Assembly (NCBI GenBank): GCA_024401225.1
Contig: JAKSLM010000025.1
Location: 1 to 37,941 of the forward strand
DNA: 37,941 nt
DNA from: Bacteroidaceae bacterium
GTDB lineage: Bacteria; Bacteroidota; Bacteroidia; Bacteroidales; Bacteroidaceae
Direction: 5' to 3'
Positions 24,555-32,749 of this stretch are shown here, in pieces (the stretch's first letter is position 1; every line of letters begins with the position of its first letter). Both the position numbers and the translations under genes were made by a program. The notes beneath the pieces were generated by a model, which saw only the letters and a list, made by a program, of their open reading frames with translations, was not told the origin of the DNA and did no database searches.

Positions 24555-27500
24555 ATGAAAAAACTATTCTCGACCCTTTTGCTCGCGCTCGTAGCCACTG
24601 CAGTAATGGCACAGAGCAAATTCACAGTAAAAGGTGTAATCATTGAAAAAGGTACAAACGAAGCGATTCCAAGCGCAACAGTACGTATCCTCAACCTTCC
24701 AGACAGTTCCATGGTCGACGGTGCAGCAACATCGCTCAACGGTTCCTTCACCATCAAAGACGTGAAGAAGGGCAAGTACGCCATCAAGGTGACCTACATC
24801 GGCTACACCGACCACGTACTCCCACTCGACCTCACGAAGGCAAAGGACAAGACCTTTGATATAGGATACATCACCCTCACCGAGGATTCAAAGATGCTCA
24901 AGGATGCAGTCGTTACAGCAGCTGCTGCTCAGGTGCAGGTAGTAGGCGACTCAGTAGTGTTCAACGCTGCTGCCTACCGCACTCCAGAAGGCTCAATGCT
25001 TGAGGACCTCGTGAAGAAGCTCCCTGGAGCAACAATGGAAGACGACGGTACTATCAAGATCAATGGTAAGACTGTCAACAAGATTCTCGTAGACGGAAAG
25101 GAATTCTTCCTCAACGACCGCGAGATGGCACTCAAGAACATTCCAACCAACATCATCGACAAGCTCAAGACCTACGACCGCAAGTCTGACCTTGCACGTG
25201 TGACTGGTATCGACGACGGTGAGGAAGAGACAGTCCTCGACCTCTCCCTCAAGAAGGGTATGAACCAGGGATGGTTCGGCAACCTCGATGCAGCAGCAGG
25301 TACACAGCACCGCTATTCAGGTCGTGCTAACCTCAACCGCTTCCTTGATGGTCAGCAGTACTCACTCGTTGCTAACGCCAACAACGTAGGCGGCCGTGGA
25401 TTCGGTGGCGGCGGTGGCCGTGGATTCGGTGGATTCGGTGGTTTCGGCGGCGGTGGTCTCCGCAGCAACAAGGACATCGGTTTCAACTTCGCTACTGGTA
25501 ACGACATCATCGAGGTAGGTGGTAACGTACGCTACCGTTACAATGGTTCCGACTCGCAGACTGAGACCAACTCAGAAAACTACTACTCTACAAGCACAAA
25601 CTACTCTACAAGCAAGAGCAACAGCTGGGGCAGTAACTACGGTGTAAATGCAGACTTCCGCATGGAATGGAAGCCAGACTCAATGACCAACATCATCTTC
25701 CGCCCATCAGGAAGCATCAGCCGCAATCGCTCACGCAGCAAGAGCAGCAATGCTACATACAACGCAAACCCTTATGAGAACGAGTACGGAACATTTGCCG
25801 ATCCACTCAGCATGCTCGACCGTATCACAGTTCTCGACAGCATCCTTGTCAACAGCAACGTAAGCAGTTCGCAGTCTTACAGCCTTAGCAAGAACCTCAA
25901 CGGAGAACTCCAGATCAACCGCAAGCTCAACAACCAGGGCCGCAACATCACTCTCCGTGCCACAGGAGCCATCTCATCGAGCGAGAGCAACAACCTCTCA
26001 GCAGCAAGCGTGAAGTATAGAACAGGTGCAGCACAGGACAAGAACAACAACCGTTACTCTACTACTCCTAACAGCAGCCACAACTACTCACTCCAGGCAA
26101 CATACTCAGAGCCAATCGCAAATCGCACATACCTTCAGTTCTCTTATCGCTTCAACTACAGCTACAATAAGAGCGACCGCGCTACAGGTATCTTTGACTC
26201 TTACAACCCTGTAGTATATACATCAATCAGTGAGGCTCTCGAGCGCAATCGATACAACGTAGCAGGAGCTATCGACGAACTCATCCAGAAGGGCTATCAG
26301 CCAGACTATACCGATCCAGAAGCTATCAAGCTCGCACAGTTCCAGGAGTATCGCAACTTCGACCACACAGCTACTATCAGCTTCCGCAAGGTAACTGACG
26401 ACTACAACTTCAGCGTAGGTCTCGATTTCCTCCCACAGCACTCTACACTCAACTATCGCTACATGGGACAGAACTACCCAGAGATCACACGTACAGTCTA
26501 CAACTTTGCGCCATCGATCGACTTCCGCTACAACTTCGACAAGCAGACACAGTTCCGCATCAACTACCGCAGCCGTACAAGCCAGCCATCGATGACAAAC
26601 CTCCTCGACATCACAGATGACTCTAACCCACTCAACATCACAAAGGGTAACCCAGGCTTGAAGCCATCGCTCAACCATAACTTCAACCTCAATTACAACA
26701 CATTCCAGATGGAGTCAATGCGCAGCGTCTTCGTATTCGGAGGTGGAGGTTTCACACAGAACAGCATCTCAAACCGTGTATACTACAACGAGGAAACCGG
26801 TGTACGCACCACAAAGCCTGAGAACATCAACGGCAACTGGAACGCTAATCTCGGCTTCGGTTTCAACCAGAGCTTTGGCCCTGAGAACCTCTTCTCTGTC
26901 AACTCAATGACTAACGGAAGCTTCAACCACCAGGTACAGTATGTTGATGAGACAAAGTATGCTAACGACAAGTCATCAACCAACAACCTCACTCTCGGTC
27001 AGCGCCTCTCATTCAGCTACCGCAAGGACTGGTTTGATGCAAGCATCAACGGTAACGTCAACTACTCACACGCTCGCAACAGCATGGTAGAGGCTAACAA
27101 CCGCGACACATGGAACTTCTCATACGGAGCAGAATTCAACTTCTTCTTCGATTGGGGTACAAGCCTCTCGACCGACATCTCTGAGAGCTCACGCCGTGGT
27201 TACTCTTCAGCCGACATGAACACCAACGAACTCCTTTGGAACATCCAGGTCAGCCAGTCATTCCTCAAGGGTAAGGCGCTTACAGTCAGCCTCCAGTGGA
27301 ACGATATCCTCGGTCAGCAGTCAAACATCAGCCGTACCATCTCAGCTATGTCATCATCTGACTCTCGTAGCAATGCAATCTACTCATACGGTATGATCCA
27401 CGTCATCTACAAGCTCAACATCTTCGGCAAGCGCGGCGGTGGTCAGGACAACCCATGGGGGCAGTTCGGTGGCCAGTTCCCAGGCGGTCAGTTCCCAGGT

Positions 27501-27617
27501 GGTGGTCGTCCAGGCGGTAACGGTGGCGGACGTCCAGCAGGTAACGGCGGTGGCCGACCAGCAGGTGGATTTGGTGGTGGCTTCGGTGGAGGCTTCGGCG
27601 GTGGTCGTATGCGATAA
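24555..27617 (+). CDS. TonB-type outer membrane beta-barrel receptor, glycine-rich
   Basis: A 1020-residue outer membrane protein. It has a signal peptide (LFSTLLLALVATAVMAQ). A CarboxypepD-regulatory-like domain spans about residues 24-110 (FTVKGVIIEKGTNEAIPSATV...LPL). A plug-like region with LEDLVKKLPGATMEDDG...VNKILVDGKEFF follows. The rest is a large barrel of the Outer membrane beta-barrel (OMP_b-brl_3) class rather than a classical SusC. Two glycine-rich tracts stand out: GGRGFGGGGGRGFGGFGG near residue 280, and a Gly/Pro/Arg-rich C-terminal tail over about the last 55 residues after the barrel. It is paralogous to 34770-37862 across the whole length. Transported ligand and TonB dependence are unknown; no SusD neighbour is present. 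Confidence 0.88.
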   Translation: MKKLFSTLLLALVATAVMAQSKFTVKGVIIEKGTNEAIPSATVRILNLPDSSMVDGAATSLNGSFTIKDVKKGKYAIKVTYIGYTDHVLPLDLTKAKDKTFDIGYITLTEDSKMLKDAVVTAAAAQVQVVGDSVVFNAAAYRTPEGSMLEDLVKKLPGATMEDDGTIKINGKTVNKILVDGKEFFLNDREMALKNIPTNIIDKLKTYDRKSDLARVTGIDDGEEETVLDLSLKKGMNQGWFGNLDAAAGTQHRYSGRANLNRFLDGQQYSLVANANNVGGRGFGGGGGRGFGGFGGFGGGGLRSNKDIGFNFATGNDIIEVGGNVRYRYNGSDSQTETNSENYYSTSTNYSTSKSNSWGSNYGVNADFRMEWKPDSMTNIIFRPSGSISRNRSRSKSSNATYNANPYENEYGTFADPLSMLDRITVLDSILVNSNVSSSQSYSLSKNLNGELQINRKLNNQGRNITLRATGAISSSESNNLSAASVKYRTGAAQDKNNNRYSTTPNSSHNYSLQATYSEPIANRTYLQFSYRFNYSYNKSDRATGIFDSYNPVVYTSISEALERNRYNVAGAIDELIQKGYQPDYTDPEAIKLAQFQEYRNFDHTATISFRKVTDDYNFSVGLDFLPQHSTLNYRYMGQNYPEITRTVYNFAPSIDFRYNFDKQTQFRINYRSRTSQPSMTNLLDITDDSNPLNITKGNPGLKPSLNHNFNLNYNTFQMESMRSVFVFGGGGFTQNSISNRVYYNEETGVRTTKPENINGNWNANLGFGFNQSFGPENLFSVNSMTNGSFNHQVQYVDETKYANDKSSTNNLTLGQRLSFSYRKDWFDASINGNVNYSHARNSMVEANNRDTWNFSYGAEFNFFFDWGTSLSTDISESSRRGYSSADMNTNELLWNIQVSQSFLKGKALTVSLQWNDILGQQSNISRTISAMSSSDSRSNAIYSYGMIHVIYKLNIFGKRGGGQDNPWGQFGGQFPGGQFPGGGRPGGNGGGRPAGNGGGRPAGGFGGGFGGGFGGGRMR

Positions 27618-27640
27618 CCAAAGCACACTATTAAAAACAG

Positions 27641-27716
27641 CCTTGCAAGGAGTCGATCAACTCCTTGCAAGGATTAAAGCAACTCCTTGCAAGGATTCAG
27701 TCAAGTCCTTGCAAGG
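27641..27716. repeat. Four CCTTGCAAGG palindromes at 22-bp pitch
   Basis: The 10-bp palindrome starts at 27641, 27663, 27685 and 27707, exactly 22 bp apart, with differing 12-bp spacers (flanking bases often ACT/AGT or GATT). The same element in two copies, also 22 bp apart, forms the terminator at 1045-1082. The last copy is followed by a T run (27719-27723), so adjacent copies could fold as a terminator for the receptor gene upstream. Confidence 0.85.
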
Positions 27717-27748
27717 AGTTTTTCTATGTAGTGGTATTAGTATGATTT

Positions 27749-27798
27749 CCCACAGAGGCACAAAGTACAACATGAAGCTAAGTGTGTGTCTCTGTGGG
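27749..27798. repeat. CCCACAGAGGCACA hairpin, copy 2
   Basis: CCCACAGAGGCACA (27749-27762) pairs with TGTGTCTCTGTGGG (27785-27798), one G-U wobble, across a 22-nt loop. The left arm repeats the 14-mer at 963-976. Confidence 0.7.
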
Positions 27799-27808
27799 GA
27801 TGCAAAAT

Positions 27809-27843
27809 AAGACTCCCGGCACCGGAAGCGATGCGGGAGTCTT
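27809..27843 (-). terminator. Terminator of glnN
   Basis: Perfect 10-bp stem, AAGACTCCCG (27809-27818) and CGGGAGTCTT (27834-27843), 15-nt loop, about 30 bp beyond the glnN stop. On the minus strand it is followed by TTATTTT. Confidence 0.75.
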
Positions 27844-27873
27844 TGATATTGTTTATGAAATGTATGTGTGCGA

Positions 27874-30063
27874 TTAGCGGATGAAAAGAAGCTCGCGATA
27901 CTTTGGAAGTGGCCAAGCCTCATCGTCAACGATAGTCTCGAGCTTGTCGACATGGTAGCGGATCTCTTCGAGGAGTGGAGCAACTGTGTCGTGATAAGCG
28001 ATAGCCTTCTCGCGCTCGCTCTCGAGCTTGTTGGCAACCTTGCGAGCCTCTACCATCTTCTCCACGTTCTCGATGATGAATGACTCATGGTCAGAGATCT
28101 TTTCGATGATGTAGAGGTTCTCCTTTGAGATGGCGTGTGCCTTCCCGCCTGAGAAGATGCCCATTACCTTGTGTACATTGTCGATAAGCATTGACTGGTA
28201 CTTGGTAACGACTGGGATGATATGGTTGAGACAGAGATCGCCGAAGATGCGCGATTCGATCTGAATCTTCTTTGTGTAAGTCTCCCACTTGATTTCGTTG
28301 CGGGCTTCGAGCTCGAACTTGGTCATAACCTTTGTCTTCTCGAACATCTTGATGCTTGACTCCTTGAGGTAGTTGTCGAAGATGAGCGGTGCGCTTGTCT
28401 CGCAGTCGAGTCCACGCTTAGCAGCTTCAGCCTTCCACTCGTCACCGTATCCGTTGCCGTTGAAGATGATTGGCTTGATGTACTTGATATCCTCGCGAAC
28501 AATCTTAAGGATAGCAGCCTCCTGCGACTCACCCTTAGCGATGAGTGCATCTACACGTGCCTTGAAGTCGATGAGTGCTTCAGCTACTGCAGAGTTGAGT
28601 GTGAGCATTGCGCTGGCACAGTTAGCCTCCGAACCTACAGCACGGAACTCGAAACGGTTACCGGTGAATGCGAATGGCGATGTACGGTTACGGTCGGTAT
28701 TATCGATGAGGAGTTCTGGGATTGAAGGGAGGTCGAGCTGGAATGCTGTCTTACCTGCTACCGAGAGTGCATCCTCGTCTGCCTTCTCAACGTGCTCGAG
28801 AAGTTCTGTGACTGTCTTGCCAAGGAATGATGAAATAATTGCTGGAGGAGCCTCGTTGGCACCAAGACGATGAGCGTTGGTAGCCGACATGATAGATGCC
28901 TTGAGGAGTCCGTTGTGATCGTATACTGCCTTGAGTGTCTCAACTGTGAATGTCACGAAGCGAAGGTTGTCGAGTGGAGTCTTGCCTGGTGCGTGAAGGA
29001 GAATACCAGTATCGGTAGAGAGCGACCAGTTGTTGTGCTTACCTGATCCGTTGATACCCTTGAATGGCTTCTCGTGGAGGAGGCAACGGAAACCGTGCTT
29101 GCGAGCTACGCGCTTCATGATTGACATCATGAGCATGTTGTGATCGACAGCGAGGTTAGTCTCCTCGAAGATTGGTGCAAGCTCGAACTGGTTAGGAGCA
29201 ACCTCGTTGTGGCGAGTCTTGCATGGGATGCCGAGCTCAAGTGCATGGATCTCGATGTCCTTCATGAATTCCTCGACACGAGCAGGGATAGATCCGAAGT
29301 AGTGGTCATCCATCTGCTGGTTCTTAGCCGAGTCGTGACCCATGAGTGTACGACCTGTCATAACGAGGTCAGGACGTGCAGCGTAGAGTGCTTCATCAAC
29401 GAGGAAGTATTCCTGCTCCCAACCGAGGTTGGAAACAACCTTCTTTACTTCTGGGTTGAAGTACTGTACAACTGCTGTTGCAGCCTTGTCGACTGCGTAG
29501 AGTGCCTTCTTGAGTGGCACCTTATAGTCAAGTGCTTCACCTGTATAAGAGATGAAGATGGTAGGAATCATGAGTGTGTCGCCGATGATGAATACTGGCG
29601 ATGTAGGATCCCATGCTGAGTAGCCGCGTGCCTCAAATGTAGAGCGGATACCACCGTTAGGGAATGAAGATGCGTCAGGTTCCTGCTGTACGAGGAGCTT
29701 ACCTTCAAACTCTTCAACCATACCGCCCTTCCAGTCGTGCTCAACAAATCCGTCATGCTTCTCGGCAGTACCTTCTGTAAGTGGCTGGAACCAGTGTGTG
29801 TAGTGTGTCACACCGTTCTCGATAGCCCAAGTCTTGATACCTTCTGCTACAGCATCAGCAATGGCACGATCGAATGGCGCACCGTTATCGATGACGTCAC
29901 ACATCTTCTTATATACCTTGGCAGGAAGATACTTGAACATCTTCTGCTTGTTGAAGACATACTTACCGAAATACTCACTTGGACGCTCCTTTGGGAGTTC
30001 CACTGCGACTGGACCACGCTTGAAAGCCTCGTCAACAACTTTGAATCTGAGATTTGCAGCCAT
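27874..30063 (-). CDS. glnN: Glutamine synthetase, type III
   Basis: Makes glutamine from glutamate, ammonia and ATP. At 729 residues it has the length of the GSIII (GlnN) class, distinct from the roughly 470-residue GSI, and the class is typical of Bacteroidota. Visible GSIII features are the N-terminal RPSEYFGKYVFNKQKM, the catalytic-domain stretch GGIRSTFEARGYSAWD, and KTRHNEVAPNQFELAPIFE. ATP/glutamate-site segments are LLHEKPFKGINGSGKHNNWSL, NAHRLGANEAPP and RTSPFAFTGNRFEFRAVGS. The C-terminal helical region is normal. Single gene, divergent from the CMD-family gene across 423 bp, with its promoter at 30157-30149 and a terminator at 27809-27843. Cellular nitrogen assimilation in the cytoplasm. 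Confidence 0.97.
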   Translation of the reverse strand: MAANLRFKVVDEAFKRGPVAVELPKERPSEYFGKYVFNKQKMFKYLPAKVYKKMCDVIDNGAPFDRAIADAVAEGIKTWAIENGVTHYTHWFQPLTEGTAEKHDGFVEHDWKGGMVEEFEGKLLVQQEPDASSFPNGGIRSTFEARGYSAWDPTSPVFIIGDTLMIPTIFISYTGEALDYKVPLKKALYAVDKAATAVVQYFNPEVKKVVSNLGWEQEYFLVDEALYAARPDLVMTGRTLMGHDSAKNQQMDDHYFGSIPARVEEFMKDIEIHALELGIPCKTRHNEVAPNQFELAPIFEETNLAVDHNMLMMSIMKRVARKHGFRCLLHEKPFKGINGSGKHNNWSLSTDTGILLHAPGKTPLDNLRFVTFTVETLKAVYDHNGLLKASIMSATNAHRLGANEAPPAIISSFLGKTVTELLEHVEKADEDALSVAGKTAFQLDLPSIPELLIDNTDRNRTSPFAFTGNRFEFRAVGSEANCASAMLTLNSAVAEALIDFKARVDALIAKGESQEAAILKIVREDIKYIKPIIFNGNGYGDEWKAEAAKRGLDCETSAPLIFDNYLKESSIKMFEKTKVMTKFELEARNEIKWETYTKKIQIESRIFGDLCLNHIIPVVTKYQSMLIDNVHKVMGIFSGGKAHAISKENLYIIEKISDHESFIIENVEKMVEARKVANKLESEREKAIAYHDTVAPLLEEIRYHVDKLETIVDDEAWPLPKYRELLFIR

Positions 30064-30148
30064 AATCTTTTTACTTTTTTGTAATTTTAATGTTACTTGT
30101 TTTTAATATATTTGTGTTTGCTATTAGCCTAACTTTTCCTTAGACGCT

Positions 30149-30157
30149 GCAAAGTTA
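30149..30157 (-). promoter_or_regulatory. -7 promoter element of glnN
   Basis: TAacTTTGC on the minus strand (30157-30149) is an exact consensus match. A TTGC lies about 19 bp upstream as a possible -33. Transcription would start about 80 nt before the glnN ATG. Confidence 0.6.
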
Positions 30158-30415
30158 TAACATTTTGCAATAATGGCAATAGATTTTTTGACTTTTTTTT
30201 ATCAAAACCTAAAAAAAGTATTATTTTTGTAAATAAATTTACGAATTTACCTATACAAATAGTAAGTGAATAAGGAAGAATACTGCATTTTTTGTCACAA
30301 GTCGATGTGAAGGGATGGCAAAAAGAAAGAAAAGGCGGTCGATTGACTTGAATAAGCACGGTTTTTGTATAAAAGATGCAAATAAGTAAAAAAAGGAGTG
30401 AAATTTCTTTGTTTT

Positions 30416-30449
30416 TTTGCTTGCTAATAATTTTATTTTGTATATTTGC
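30416..30449 (+). promoter_or_regulatory. Promoter of CMD-family gene
   Basis: TTTG (30416-30419), a 21-bp spacer and TAtaTTTGC (30441-30449) fit the Bacteroidetes promoter consensus in both boxes and spacing, 37 bp before the ATG. Confidence 0.7.
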
Positions 30450-30486
30450 AAAACGAAATAACAAACTATAACTCTATAAACAGACC

Positions 30487-31263
30487 ATGAAAGTAATCAA
30501 TATCACAGAAAGAGCTAAGAAAGAGATACGCCGAATCTTCTCGCAGCGTAACATTGTCAGCACACTCAAGAACGATCCTGAACTGACTGAGATCGTGGAT
30601 AACTTCGCATTTGACGAGACTCTCGGAGTCAGCGATGAGGGACCAGTAAAGGAGACTACACGTATCCTCTGCATCATGGCATCAACAATGGCACAGTATT
30701 CGAAGAATGAGTTTAAGATGTACGTAGACGCTGCGCTCAACGTGGGCGTGAAGCCAAGCGACATTCGTGAAGTGGTGTATCAGGCTGTACCTTACCTCGG
30801 CTACTCGTCAGTACTCTGCTTCATCCAGATCATGAACGAGGTGTTTGCCAACAATGATATCCGTACCCCACTCCACGATCACGCTACCGTGACTCGCGAG
30901 AATCGCCGCGAAGAGGGTCGCAAGATTATGGACGAGGTGTTCGGCAAGGAATATATGGACCTTATGATTGCTGAATGCCCTAAGGGCCAGGAGCACATCA
31001 TCGAATACCTTGAGGGCTACTGCTTCGGTGACTTCTACACTCGCCGCGGTCTCACTCTCCAGCTCCGCGAACTGATGACATTCTGCTTCCTCGCAAGTAT
31101 GGGTGGATGCGACAGCCAGATGCTTGCTCACGCTAAGGGCAACAAGCGTGTAGGCACTTCAAAGCAGGAGATGGTGGGCGCTGTGACCGCTATGCTTCCA
31201 TACATCGGTTTCCCTCGCGCTCTCAATGCTCTGAATGCTATCAATGATGCTTACGGAGAGTAA
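30487..31263 (+). CDS. Carboxymuconolactone decarboxylase-family protein, two domains
   Basis: A 258-residue cytoplasmic protein with two tandem CMD (AhpD-like) helical domains. The first (about residues 40-115) includes ETTRILCIMASTMAQYSKNEF...ALNVGVKPSDIREVVYQAVPYLGYSSVLCF. The second (about residues 165-255) includes LQLRELMTFCFLASMGGCDSQMLAHAKGNKRVGTSKQEMVGAVTAMLPYIGFPRALNAL. Catalytic AhpD-type CxxC pairs are not evident, so a peroxidase-coupling role is doubtful; the domain family also includes gamma-carboxymuconolactone decarboxylase. The precise reaction is unknown. Single gene with a strong promoter and a strong terminator. Confidence 0.85.
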   Translation: MKVINITERAKKEIRRIFSQRNIVSTLKNDPELTEIVDNFAFDETLGVSDEGPVKETTRILCIMASTMAQYSKNEFKMYVDAALNVGVKPSDIREVVYQAVPYLGYSSVLCFIQIMNEVFANNDIRTPLHDHATVTRENRREEGRKIMDEVFGKEYMDLMIAECPKGQEHIIEYLEGYCFGDFYTRRGLTLQLRELMTFCFLASMGGCDSQMLAHAKGNKRVGTSKQEMVGAVTAMLPYIGFPRALNALNAINDAYGE

Positions 31264-31272
31264 TGTGAGTAA

Positions 31273-31300
31273 GTAAGAAGTAAGAAGTAAAAAGTAAGAA
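31273..31300. repeat. Heptamer tract GTAAGAA, four units
   Basis: Four consecutive 7-nt units (GTAAGAA, GTAAGAA, GTAAAAA, GTAAGAA) begin ten bases after the CMD gene stop. They are partly complementary to the heptamer tract at 31392-31440. Confidence 0.7.
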
Positions 31301-31310
31301 AATAAAAAAT

Positions 31311-31351
31311 ATCGGCGCAGTAGATTGTAACCTACTGCGCCGATTGTTTTT
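31311..31351. terminator. Strong bidirectional terminator between convergent genes
   Basis: A perfect 13-bp stem, ATCGGCGCAGTAG (31311-31323) and CTACTGCGCCGAT (31332-31344), 8-nt loop, is followed by TGTTTTT on the plus strand. On the minus strand it is followed by ATTTTTTATTTT. It should stop both the CMD-family gene and ispE. Confidence 0.9.
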
Positions 31352-31391
31352 GTGTTTACTTATATTGGAAATGAAAGTAATCAGGATTTTC

Positions 31392-31440
31392 CACTCTTCA
31401 CTCTTCACTTTTCACTCTTCACTTTCACTTTTCACTTTCA
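31392..31440. repeat. Heptamer tract CACTCTT/CACTTTT, seven units
   Basis: Seven consecutive units (CACTCTT, CACTCTT, CACTTTT, CACTCTT, CACTTT, CACTTTT, CACTTT) lie just after the ispE stop (minus strand). On the minus strand they read as AGTGAAG/AGTGAAA, similar to the AGTAAGA units at 31273-31300 on the plus strand, so the two tracts form loose inverted arms around the terminator. Confidence 0.75.
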
Positions 31441-31445
31441 AATCT

Positions 31446-32276
31446 TCATTCCAACTCCCTCTGTCGGCAGAAATATCCGCTGAACACTTCATCAACAAAC
31501 TCCACAGGCTTGTCGAAGATGCCGTAGACGCTGCTTCCGCTGCCTGACATCGAGGCATACTGGGCTCCTATGTCGTAGAGTTTATCCTTTATGGCTGCTA
31601 TCTCTGGGTACTTAGGGAATACGCTACGCTCGAAATCGTTGACCACGGTGTCCTTCCAAGTCTCTATAGGTTGTGAGAGGAGGTCGGTGAGTAGTCGTTC
31701 CGGGCGCTGAGGAGTGACGAGTGCGTAGGCATCCTTTGTGCTGACATGAATGTCGGGCTTGATGAGCACCACCATCTTACCCTTGAGCGAGAGTGGACAC
31801 TCATGGAATTCGTTGCCGATGCCTGTAGCAAATACAGGGGCGTTCTTTACGAAGAAGGCGCAGTCGGCACCAAGGCGCGCTGAATATTCCTCCATCTTTT
31901 CGGTGGAGAGTCCGAGGTGGTAGCGGTCGTTGAGCGACTTGATCATGAATGCAGCATCGCTCGAGCCTCCTCCCAGTCCTGCCCCAGTAGGGATGTGCTT
32001 ATACAAGTATATGTTGACCGGTGGAAGGTCGAAGTCCTGCTTGAGGAGGCGGTAGGCCTTGACTACGAGGTTATCCTCTGGACGGCCATCGAGTACAGCA
32101 CCGACCACCTTGAGGCGACAGCCCATCTCAGGCACTTCTCCCTCTACATCCTCAATCTCCAGAGCGTCCTGAAGGGGGATTGGGTAGAATACTGTTTCCA
32201 GATTGTGGTAACCGTCTGGGCGGCGCTCAACAACGTTAAGGCCGATGTTTATCTTAGCGTTTGGATATACTATCAT
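31446..32276 (-). CDS. ispE: 4-diphosphocytidyl-2-C-methyl-D-erythritol kinase
   Basis: Phosphorylates CDP-methylerythritol at the 2-hydroxyl with ATP in the MEP pathway. The 276-residue GHMP-family kinase starts [15 protein letters not shown] (substrate-binding Lys/Asn). It has the ATP-binding [14 protein letters not shown], and the C-terminal GHMP motif [14 protein letters not shown]. It makes the substrate of IspF encoded at 18222-18704. Single minus-strand gene between the terminator at 31311 and dnaB, with a promoter at 32351. Confidence 0.95.
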   Translation of the reverse strand: MIVYPNAKINIGLNVVERRPDGYHNLETVFYPIPLQDALEIEDVEGEVPEMGCRLKVVGAVLDGRPEDNLVVKAYRLLKQDFDLPPVNIYLYKHIPTGAGLGGGSSDAAFMIKSLNDRYHLGLSTEKMEEYSARLGADCAFFVKNAPVFATGIGNEFHECPLSLKGKMVVLIKPDIHVSTKDAYALVTPQRPERLLTDLLSQPIETWKDTVVNDFERSVFPKYPEIAAIKDKLYDIGAQYASMSGSGSSVYGIFDKPVEFVDEVFSGYFCRQRELE

Positions 32277-32343
32277 TTTCTTATGTATGCTTAAAGTTTG
32301 GATTTCGTTTATTTAAAGTGCGGAATGTTCATTTGTTTGGCTA

Positions 32344-32351
32344 CAAAGATA
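32344..32351 (-). promoter_or_regulatory. -7 promoter element of ispE
   Basis: TAtcTTTG on the minus strand (32351-32344) fits the consensus, followed by a leader of about 68 nt to the ATG. Confidence 0.5.
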
Positions 32352-32425
32352 AGACAAATCTTCGTAAGCGAAAAACTTTTGCTCCATTTTCTATCCTTTG
32401 CGAGGTGAAATAATGCAAAAACATT

Positions 32426-32460
32426 GCGGGCACAAACGTCTTCACGACCTTTGTACCCGC
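32426..32460 (-). terminator. Probable terminator downstream of dnaB
   Basis: GCGGGcACAAA (32426-32436) pairs with TTTGTaCCCGC (32450-32460), one mismatch, 13-nt loop. On the minus strand it is followed by AATGTTTTTGC. The distance from the dnaB stop is about 290 bp, so the 61-bp repeats would be in the transcript. Confidence 0.6.
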
Positions 32461-32533
32461 TCTTCTAATTGATAAAGTGAGAAAATGTACCTTTTCAGAT
32501 ATTATAAATCATTCAATTCTACAATAGAGTATT

Positions 32534-32655
32534 CCATTCAATTCAACATACATACATTCCAACTTTTTGCAAGTTTTCTGACTTGTATTTATATCCCATT
32601 CAATTCAATATACATACATTCCAACTTTTGCAAGTTTTCTGACTTGTATTTATAT
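32534..32655. repeat. Two tandem 60/61-bp repeats
   Basis: 32534-32594 and 32596-32655 are near-identical (one substitution and a one-base T-run difference). Each begins CCATTCAATTCAA and ends GACTTGTATTTATAT. Partial units (CATTCAATCC) follow at 32658 and 32688. GCAAG, a six-base AACTTT and other features do not fold strongly; origin unknown. Confidence 0.85.
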
Positions 32656-32749
32656 TCCATTCAATCCAGGTACATAACTAGTATTTTCATTCAATCCGAT
32701 AATTAGATTAATATTGTAAGGTTATAGTTGTTCTGTCATTCTTGATTCC

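Larger units (their letters stand above)
30064..30486. other. Divergent glnN/CMD intergenic region
   Basis: It contains the promoters of both genes (30149-30157 and 30416-30449). The AT-rich middle (30160-30410) shows no gene, hairpin or repeat that I can support. A minus-strand frame of 111 codons here has no coding character. Confidence 0.6.
32277..32749. other. Gap between dnaB and ispE: promoter, terminator, 61-bp repeats
   Basis: A 473-bp gap holding the ispE promoter (32344-32351), a dnaB-side terminator (32426-32460) and two tandem 60/61-bp repeats (32534-32655). No gene was found; a plus-strand frame through the repeats is a by-product of their sequence. Confidence 0.65.

Noticed and set aside
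27641-27716. Possible CRISPR-like array (repeat and unique spacer at regular pitch)
   Set aside because: Repeats are only 10-bp palindromes with 12-bp spacers, far below CRISPR sizes, and no cas genes are present.
30129-30464. 111-codon minus-strand frame between glnN and the CMD gene
   Set aside because: Covers both promoters, is full of Lys/Ile/Phe from AT-rich DNA, and lacks a family match or a ribosome binding site.
32485-32706. 73-codon plus-strand frame
   Set aside because: It is simply the translation of the 61-bp tandem repeats; no other support.
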